This document shows, in pieces, positions 21,682 through 30,514 of a DNA stretch of 49,657 nt (position 1 is the first letter of the stretch; the number at the start of each line of letters is the position of its first letter). A program made the translations under genes and the position numbers. The notes under the pieces are model-generated. The model was not told the origin of the DNA, did not search any database, and saw only the letters and a program-made list of their open reading frames with translations. Origin of the DNA: Zygnema cylindricum (taxonomy: Eukaryota > Streptophyta > Zygnematophyceae > Zygnematales > Zygnemataceae); assembly GCA_037447655.1 (NCBI GenBank), contig JBBHKE010003410.1, forward strand, positions 452,773 through 502,429. Reading direction: 5' to 3'.

Positions 21682-22457
21682 TCAATGGGAAAGGGATGAT
21701 GGACGTTTTACAACTGTCGAGCTTCCGTGTGAAAACATAGCAGGAGGACCGGTTGAAGGTTTGGAGAATTTTCTGCAAGTTTAGGAAGTCGAAGGTGATG
21801 GAGAGAAAAATGCAAGAGAGTTGAATTGTGGATGTTCCGGTTTATCCTGTGCAAGAAGCGACAAAAGTTACAACAGGCGGAATGTTTTTCTTTTTCTGCA
21901 TTTAAACCCGTCGAATAGAAAAGGTGAAATGGTTGTTTGATGAAAAGGAAAAAGAAATTAGTGACAAGGTAAAATTCGTTTTTTTTGCCCTTTTTCAGAT
22001 TATGAATGCAGATGACTTTTGCAACTCTGTATCAAGTCTAACCTTTGCTGTAGTCATCTCCTAAGTAAAATGTCACTTTTTGAACGCTCGTTGTTTCAAT
22101 TAGAAATTTCATGGATACTCAGGGAATCATATCATTTTTAACCTTAAAAGTTATTATTTACTTATTTCTGGAAGAGACAACCTCGTGAAAAACAGTTGTC
22201 AAATTAGTTTGTTTCAAACTCTTTACTTGATTTTTTTTCTGGATCATTCTGTGCATGATCTTATTGCTCAATCCCTGCTCTAAAAGCTGTGCAGAAGAAA
22301 ATTAAAATATTATCGTTTTCTGAATTGAATTGAAGAAATTTCGGAAGAAAGATAGCCTTTGCAAGTGTTCGACGTGATTCTGGACTAGTTTGACTTTAGT
22401 CATTAAAACGAAATGGGGTTTTCTTGATTGGTCACTTTGTAGGTTTATTCTTTAACC

Positions 22458-25400
22458 ATGTCAACGGGAAATGAAACGGAGGAAGAATTTGGTCTACATC
22501 GACTTCGGAAACCGCTGTTTTCTCAGGTAAACTTCTCGTTTATGATTTTAAAAGCATTTTCCATCACTAAAGTTACATAAGGCTCGATAAAAGTGAGCAC
22601 TATCGAGTACCTGAGAGTCATTTTCGTTGCACTATGAAAGAAATAGAAACGAGTGCTAGAGTTATTTTTGCCCATATTAAAACTGATGCATTTTGAGCTT
22701 ATATTGCTCCTCTTGCTCGTGGAATCTGAATACATAGGGAAGACTGCAAACATCACTGCTGACCAAATCTCTTCTTATATTACCTTCGAAGAGTTAATTC
22801 TTATTCTTTCCAATTCTGTTTAACTAGTTTGCTGGGTTTTGTGGAAAACCACAGAAGAGTCATTTGTTGCTATTGGAGTATTCTCGTTTCATTTTTCACA
22901 CAATGAACTCGTTTTTCTCCATCTGTAGTCGTCCCATTTGCCAGAATAAGATTTTTTCTTTCCCTAACTTACCCTGACCATAATTTCATACATATGCCCT
23001 AGTTGATTCCTGTCATGACAATTATGTCACTAAATATGTTAATGCAGTCGATTCCATGGCAACCTCAATGGGTGCGAGATTCTTCTGTTCGGCCTCTAGT
23101 GCTAAGAGTCAATGCGTTACGTGAAAAAGGCAAAGGAGCTGTAGGAGATACAGTTAAAGCGGATTTTCCAGGAACTAGTCGACTTGCTTGTGAACTCCGG
23201 CTTGAAAGTGAAGTGAGTGAGAGGGAAGTCTTACATTGGGTTTCATGATGTGGTTTATCTTTCATTTTTTTTTTTTATCGAGGAAATGAGGTTGAAACAG
23301 AAACTCGTATTAAACCGGTTTAAAGGATACGGTCAGTCTGTACACATTATTGTTTCAGTATATAAATGTCTCACTGAATTGAAGCAGGTTTCTATGTTTT
23401 TAAAAAGAAAAGTGAAATGTGTAGGTTTATTTGTGTCTTTCATGTGCATGCTGTTTTCCATTGCTTCATTTTGGCTACCTTAAAATGTCAAGTGTTTTAT
23501 ACTGTGTGGTGTCAGCTTGTCGGGACTTACCTTATCCCACTCTTTGTTTTCGCTCAAATAGAGTACAAATTTTACCTTAAATGGTGGTAGCAGTTTTCAT
23601 ATTTTAACCTCAAGTTTTTCATACTGGTGGTTGCATCTTCTTCTCTATGATATGTTATTGGAAGGACGGGAACCATCTCGGTTTGGTGTATATAGGAAAT
23701 CTGCGGAATGTTAAAACTTTTCTCACCAATCCATTTTGTGTTAAACAATTGGGCAGAAGAAAACCTATACACCTGCCATGCTAAATATTATGTCAAATGG
23801 TGACTAGATGATGTAACTTTGCTTCTGGAAATACATTTTTGAAAATATTAGACCTGCTGCTCCTTTTCTTACAAGGCTTCTGAGTTTGTCTGCTGCTCAA
23901 GTCTGAAAGTAATCACCCATCTGTTCTTGTTGTTTTTATTCATGGAAAAATGCAAATAAACAGACTGGTGCGTCAATGTCATCCCTCCAAAGTCCAATTC
24001 CCACACGTTTTCATCTCGAACTTTCGTCTTCACCATCGCCTCCAGAAAAAAGGCAGAAACCTTCATCTAGCTGCCATGTGGCTGCAATCCAGTCAGCTAA
24101 AGGGATTAACAAAGCTTCAGAGGAATCCACAAGTGGACTTCCAGACAGTAATCCACCAAATTCGAATATGAAACCTTGCACCGGCCTTCAAGAAGACATC
24201 AAGGAAGGTTTTCTGAGGAAGAGGCAACGGGGGGGTAGTGGAAGCAGTCCCAGAACAAATGATGTGTCCAAAAAGAGAGGTGAGAATAATGAAGGAGGAG
24301 AAGAAGTACAAACTAAGACACAAAATATTGGGGGTGAAAGTGGCCAGAGAGTTTTCCATGAGATGACTAAGTCGATGCCTACAGGTTCTATGGGAAACAA
24401 GGACCAGTCTTGTGGGTCGAGTGGAAAGACAATGAGCAGAGACCACAAGCGTAAACCACAGAATGAAGGGGAGGTTGTCTCAATGAGAAGAGTGATACCT
24501 GAGGCAGCTGTAGGCCTTTCTTTGACTGCTGCTGAAGCGGGCCGCTGAATTATCAAATGGTGGTGATGGGAGCTTGGTGAGTTCCACATCTGTCACAGAA
24601 ATTGCAGTAAAGCTCCGGAGAGCAAGACATGAGTTGGGTTTAGATGAGTATACTATGGAAAAGGAGGAGCCAGATTGGATGCAGGTGGATGATCCTGATT
24701 GGGCGATGGGTTAGATGATGAAGCTATGGCAGAGGTTTATAGGGATGTCGGCCTGCAGGTGGAGAAAAACTTAACCGAGACAGCTGAAACTGAGCCCTAT
24801 CAGATGCCACCTGGCACATTAGGACAAACTGGGTTTGAGAACCATACTGCTCTTCGGTGTGAGTTCACGACGGGAGCGGATAGGTGTCATTTACAGGATA
24901 ATGCTGTTCCATGTTATGTGCAGGCAAACCAGAAAACTGAAATTGACATAAATGCTGATGTTCCAGAAGTTCCATGTGACAAGAAGGTCATTGACAAAAA
25001 AATGGTTTTGGAAACAGGAAAAGGAAGAAATAATACAAGTCTCGAGGCAAGAGAGAAAAGAGAAACGGGTGATCTTGAAGTGGGAGGAACGCAAGGAAGT
25101 AATGACAGCTATGTGCCTCAAAGTAAGTCCGAGTTCGAGGACAAGAACGAATTTGAAAATGAGGATAACGGGGCATGGGAGGACTGCCCAACACAATCTT
25201 TTGATAAAGGTGACAGTTATTTGGTTGAAGGAAACAGAGATAAATGTAGGGAGGCTGTGGAACAGGAAGATGTTGTAGAAGCTTTGAAGACGACTAATAT
25301 TAAGGACAGTAATGATCAGAGAGCTAGGGGGCAAGAAGAAGCTCTAGCGGCAGCTTGTAATGAAAAACCTCAAGAGAATACGGGATTTGGACCGTTAAAC

Positions 25401-26548
25401 ACTAACAGCGAAAAGGCAGAGGAAGTCACAGGTGGTACCACTCTAAATAAAGTTAATGTTAATACTCACATGAAGACAAAAGGGAGGGGAGATGGTAGAC
25501 TCGTGAAAGACCACTTGGCAGAGGTAGAGGAGGAAATGGTAGCTGAATTGCATGTGACTCGTGGAAGTGATACTTGTAACTTCACAGGAGGGGATGCAAC
25601 TGAGGAGCAGCTGCCGCAACTTCGCCAATTGAACGGAACTGGGACGTGTGAACAGGTTACTCGGCCCTACCCATTAGCTAAAGAGCAACCAAATGCCGAT
25701 ATAGGATGGAAAGGAAATGTGGAAGGAACACATGGAGGTCAAGTTCATCTGCAGGCTAGAAACGACCAAGGGAAGAGGCAGGAATCTGTCTTCGTGGACA
25801 AGGAGAAACATGGTGGCAATATTGCTGAAGACGAGGTTGATATAGAAACTAATTCTGTGGAGGAGTGCTGGAATCTGGATACCAGTAAGAAAGCGAATCT
25901 GGTCGAGCATTCATGTCAAGCTCAGACTGTCCGGGCAATGTCAGCTCAAGCTTTAAAATCTGGAACACGATGTTCAGGAGAAAGGCAGCCCACTGTTGCA
26001 TCTCTTAGTTCTGCGCGGCAAGTAGTGGGAAAATGTGAAGGAGGCAAAGACGGTGTGCATCTGAATCACATCTTAACCACGCATGAGAAAGGAGAGGATG
26101 ATTCGCATTGCAGAGAAGGACTTGCACAAAAATCATCAATGAAACAAACTGATAAGGCAAGTCCATTACTTCCATCAGCTGATTCCTCTCATTCTCCTGC
26201 CCGCAAGCAGCAAACGCCTGTACCAACAGCAGCAGCTAATGTGATAATAAAACGGACAGTGCATAGTTCTCTTCGTTCTCTTAGTACCAACCAGCCTCCA
26301 ACTAAAGCGAGAGAGCCGGTCATATGTCTAGGTGTCCCAGTAAAAGAGGCAGCAGTGGCTGCCTGGAGCGCTCACACAGAATCATATCTTTTTGGAAGAG
26401 TGAGAAGTCAGAAGGGGAGGGAACATAAGGGCTCAGATTCTGCTGAAGCTGTCCTGGGAAAAAGGAAATTGGTAGATGGCACAGATGAAATAACAAGGAA
26501 GGCAGAAGGGCAGGGGAAGTTAAAAGGGAAGGACAAGGGCATAATTGT
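22458..26548 (+). CDS. gene A: multi-exon, hydrophilic, probably nuclear protein; 3' end cut by a transposon
   Basis: Exons, all phase 0: 22458-22526 (ATG, 23 codons, donor GTAAAC; an acceptor TTTGTAG precedes at 22442), 23048-23212 (55 codons, acceptor AATGCAG, donor GTGAGT) and 23964-26548 (acceptor AAATAAACAG). The first two exons give compact sequence with IPWQPQWVRDSS and LRVNALREKGKG. The last exon is about 860 codons of acidic, Ser/Gly/Glu-rich, probably disordered protein with basic clusters PPEKRQKP and GKRKLVDG that could be nuclear signals. Two apparent single-base frame breaks in the last exon (about 24540 and 24711) compensate each other. Coding stops where a TAGTG transposon end begins at 26549, so the true C-terminus is missing. 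The family is not recognised. Whether 18616 is its first exon is open. Confidence 0.55.
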
Positions 26549-26980
26549 TAGTGTTGTGTATCGGCAGGGTTTTGACGATAATCGACATGTACCTTTTTTT
26601 GGGTTGCCAATAAACTTTTAGGGTTACTGTTTCTTCGAGTGCCGAATGAGCGTTTCCGGAAATAGTGTGATTAATGGGCGCGAATAAAAAAAGTGTGACG
26701 AAAGTGCGTTTCTTAGATTTATTTTGTGTTTTCGGTTGGATTTTTAAATGAACATAACTACATATCATGTGCGATTTTTCTTCATTTACGTTGGTTGCCA
26801 GCTTGCAATCCTGACACGTATGCTCATTATCCAACCTGTCGCGGCTCAAATTTTTAAAACTTTTGAAGCGAATGCTTCGCGAAAAAAATATCCAACGGTC
26901 ATTGTTACCTCCTAGACCTTTGGATAATATTGGGCTATTGGCAAGATTCCTTATTATGTTGTTCGCGGATAAAAACAAAA
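26549..26980. mobile_element. TAGTG-family end fragment plus GGGTAG-like core remnant
   Basis: TAGTGTTGTGTATCGGCAGG at 26549 matches the ends of the other TAGTG copies, and ACCTTTTTTTGGG further in matches the fragment at 39086. No opposite end is found. Further right, GCGAATGCTTCGCG followed by ATCCAACGGTC (about 26866-26910) resembles the core of the GGGTAG copy at 41379. At least two decayed elements therefore lie here, directly after gene A's coding sequence. Confidence 0.6.
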
Positions 26981-27055
26981 TAAGGGTATGGTTACATCAG
27001 GAGGTCTGTGTAATAGTACGGACAACAAAAATTAAGTATTACAACGGCCTCAGTT

Positions 27056-27558
27056 CATAGTTCAAAACATAGTTCAAAAGTAGGCGTTTTTTAGTAGGCC
27101 TTTGGTCGGCGCCTTTAGCGTAAGTTGTGTTAAGGGCTTTTCATGTGATCTTCTTAGATCACTAATTTTATTAGCGATCGTCCGAATCTGACAGTGAATA
27201 ATTTTTTTTGGTCTGAATGTTATAATTGGTTCAATTTTTGGTCCAGATGTTTTAATTGGTCCTATTTGGTCGGAATACAATATGGGTCTTAACGTTATAT
27301 TGTATGTTTTGCATACAATAGGCATATTGTATGCAAAACATACAATATAACCTTAAGACCCATATTGTATTCCGACCAAATTGGACCAATTAAAACATTC
27401 GGACCGAAAAGTTTGTTTTACACTGTCAGATTCGGACGATCAGACGGTCGTTGATCAAAGTAGCGATCTAAGAAGATCACATGAAAAGCCCATAACATAA
27501 CTTACGATAAAGGCGCCGACCAAAGGCCTACGATAAAAACGCCTACAATTGAACTATG
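27056..27558. mobile_element. CATAG-family hAT-like element, copy 4 (503 bp)
   Basis: The left end carries the terminal word CATAGTTCAAAA twice in a row (27056 and 27068). The right end is TTGAACTATG. The flanks CCTCAGTT and CCTCGGTT match at 7 of 8, placing the outer copy as the true end. Two large internal arms (AATATGGGTCTTAA and its inverse) can fold back. Confidence 0.8.
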
Positions 27559-27766
27559 CCTCGGTTACATCATGTAACGTATGTAAATAAAGTTTTACAT
27601 ACGTGTTCTGATTTGAGTGGCTCCACATAAGTTGACGATCAAATCTCTGAAATCGTCAAAGATTTAGAAATCGGCCATTTTCGTATGGAAGTCCGTACTT
27701 TCGTGTTACGTACGTGTACTTCGCAAGTGTACCGCATCAATATACATCAGAGATCTCCTTCACTTA

Positions 27767-28712
27767 GGGAGTGTCCCCATGTGTTCAAGTAAGGGTTTTT
27801 TTCCGTCGTTTTCACAGAAAATGGGACTTCCAACGAGAAAATAATACGCCATACGAAAAATGGGCAAAAACTCAAGTACATATTGCGTCATCTTGGAACT
27901 TAGAAGGTACGACAATATGGCGTTATTATCATCCGACCCACTTTCAGCTCATCCTCACACTTGCACTATAATCAAATCGCGACCTGATTTTAATCAGAAT
28001 ACTACCCTATTGACGAATAGAAAACCTGAATTGCACGCGTCAAACGTTTTCGAATAATTTTGCACGAAGGAAAGTACACGCTATTTTTTTCACTGCTCGT
28101 CACACGCATGCACAGAAGAAGATGACAAACATGTACGGAAAAAAATTTGCAGGGGTCTCGGACCTCCACTTTCCTTCATGGGTCCTTTGCAAAATGTTAC
28201 GTCGTCCTCGTCTCTCCCCTTCTTTCTCACTCAACCACTCCTCTTTCTCTCTTACTTACACGGGATGCAGCAATAATAGTATCAAATGAAAGATATATAT
28301 TTTTTTATATTTTTGGTCTAAGTTTGATGGCATATCGAATGATAAAACATAAGAAAACGAAATCTGGAAACCATGGCGGAAAATGTACGTACTGATGACG
28401 TCACATGGCAGCATGACTTCGCTATGTCACAAAACCATGAACATCTACAACGTCACAAAAACCTCGACATCTACAACCGTCGCCTTTTTTGTAGACGTCA
28501 CCAATTTTAGGAAGTTTCGTAGTTTCGTAGTCGTCTACATTTCGTTTCGTAGACTGTCGCACATTTTGTAGACATCTACAACCGTCACATATTTTAAGTA
28601 ATGAACGCGTAAGTAACGATTGACATACGCACACTTTGAAAAATACACCGTAAAATATGCGCTAAAATCCAAAGTAACGTTTCAAAGTTTCGGTTACATG
28701 GGGACACGCCCT
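27767..28712. mobile_element. GGGT-family element, copy 6 (946 bp)
   Basis: The ends are GGGAGTGTCCCCATGT and ACATGGGGACACGCCC. The left flank is TTA and the right flank TAA, so the expected duplication is not identical. It has a subterminal array of ATCTACAACGTCACA / TCTACAACCGTC words at 28430-28600. It is nested in the element at 26984-29110. Confidence 0.75.
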
Positions 28713-29110
28713 AAGCTGACTTTCAGGAAAAAACCCGTATTTTTTTTTGCAAAGATTTTACGGTCGCTTTGTCTGAAGGCACGTGACTTTGGGGACGTGT
28801 AAAAATTTGTATTTTTCATCGACGCACGTGTCAACCGTCCAGGTGAAATGAATTGACCGTTTATGTAACGGTGAACTCACCTCCGCAAGGTGGGTTCGCC
28901 ATTATAGAGGGGGCTTGAGCGATTGCTTCGCAGATGAAGACCAAAATGTAATCGGAAGGTCGATGTTTTCTCCCGGATACTTGGAGAATCGTAATCTTAT
29001 TTCTTGTAATGTTGTTTTCAAGAAACTCACGCAAAAATAGTACGGCATGGTACGGGCAAGTACAAAATTTTGTACTAAACCTCACTTTTTCGTGTGATGT
29101 AACCATACCC

Positions 29111-30343
29111 TGAATCATTATCGTTTTCCCTAAAATTCAGGGAACTTTGAGAAAAACTTCAGCCGTACGAGAAAATCATTTTTACCACAGTACATAGTGA
29201 ACGTCAATTCTATACTTTGAATGTAATGCATGTTTGTCGTCATGTGAACGCATTTTAGCGTTTTACTCTTTTCGACCCCTGGGCAAAAGAATCCAGCATA
29301 ACAAAAAACTTCATCCAAAATCATCTCGAGGGGGTGTTTTTAGTTAAAGTACCACCCAAACAGCGAATGAAAAACGACCCACGCACGCGCTACAAGAGTG
29401 GTAAAATTTTAGGACGAGGGAGAGTCCTCGCTATTTTTCTCCGTGTCCGTCACGCGCATGTACGGAAAAAAATTTGCAGGGGTCTCGGACCTCCACTTTC
29501 ATTGATAGGGTCCTTTACATAGTTCAAAAGTAGGCGTTTTTATGGTAGGCCTTTGGTTGGTGCCTTTATCGTAAGTTGTGTTATGGGCTTTCCATGTGAT
29601 CTTCTTAGATCGCTACCTCGATCAGCGACCGTCCGATCGTCCGAATCTGACGGTGTAAGTAAATATTTCTGGCCCGAATGTTTTAATTGGTCCAATGTTT
29701 GATCCGAATCTTTTAATTGGTTCGAATAGGTCCAAATACAATATGGGTCTTACGGTCATATCGTATGTTTTGCGTACAATAGGCATATTGTATGGGCCTA
29801 CTTTCACCTACTTTTGAACTATGGTCCTTTACGAATTTTTGCGCTGTCGTCGCCTCTCCCCTCTCCTTCTCACACTATCGCTTTTATCTCACACTTTTTA
29901 GAATGAGACACGACAATATTGGTATAAAATGAAATATCTTTTTTTTTTTTTTTTTTTGACAATTCTTAGGTTTTTTTAATGGCAAGTCGAGTGAGAAAAG
30001 TAGAAAAAACGAAATCTGGAAACCATGGCGGAAAGTTATTGAATCAGTGACGTCGACTTTGTCACAAGTGAGCATGACGTCACGATGTCACCAAACCCTA
30101 AACATCTGCCATGTCACAAAAATCTAACGTCTACCACTGTCGCTGTTTTCGTAGGCGTCACTAATCGTCGGAAGTTTCGTAGTCGTTCCTCAATCGTCAC
30201 AGGTTGTACCTACGTCTACAACCGTCACATTTCAAAGTTCCGATTTCATTTTCGCACATAGGGCCGCTCTTCAAAGTAGTACGGAAATCTTTACTACAGT
30301 CCAAATTAATTTATCAAAGTACCGATTACATGGGGACGTACCC
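29111..30343 (-). mobile_element. GGGT-family element, copy 7, left end missing
   Basis: The right end ACATGGGGACGTACCC is followed by TTA at 30344-30346. The body is the inverse of copy 4 (11859-13080), sharing GCCGTACGAGAAAA, TTCGACCCCTGGGC and GGGTCTCGGACCTCCA. The expected left terminus is not next to 29111, so it was lost or disrupted when the neighbouring element arrived. It carries a CATAG element at 29518-29823. A subterminal GTCACA array lies at 30050-30230. Confidence 0.7.
29518..29823. mobile_element. CATAG-family hAT-like element, copy 5 (306 bp)
   Basis: The ends are CATAGTTCAAAAGTAGG and CCTACTTTTGAACTATG, an exact 17-bp inverted pair. An exact 8-bp duplication GTCCTTTA lies at 29510-29517 and 29824-29831. 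It is the cleanest copy in the window and so probably a recent insertion. Confidence 0.9.
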
Positions 30344-30514
30344 TTACCTTAAATCTACCTCCTAAAATCGCCCGGTCTTTGTCTTCTTGTGAAAAGGTGA
30401 TTATGAAGGCAAATCTAACGACAAACCTCTCTCTGGTATTCCTTGTCTCTTTCCACTTGTTTTTCCTATTTTCGGCCTCTTATATCTTGTCCCTTTTCTT
30501 CTTTCAGCCTCTAC

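Larger units (their letters stand above)
26984..29110. mobile_element. GGGT-type element with GGGTATGGTTACATCA ends, carrying two nested elements
   Basis: The left end GGGTATGGTTACATCA and its inverted form TGATGTAACCATACCC at 29095-29110 pair over 16 bases. The left flank is TAA and the right flank TGA, a decayed TWA duplication. It contains a CATAG element (27056-27558) and a GGGT element (27767-28712). Its core has TCACCTCCGCAAGGTGGG then GAGCGATTGCTTCGCAGATG, the same core as the GGGTAG family despite different termini. Confidence 0.75.

Noticed and set aside
24575-24690. Intron from GTGAGT at 24577 to ATGCAG at 24683 as the cause of the frame change in gene A
   Set aside because: The main frame already stops at 24546, before that donor, and the segment itself is protein-like. 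Single-base differences explain it better.
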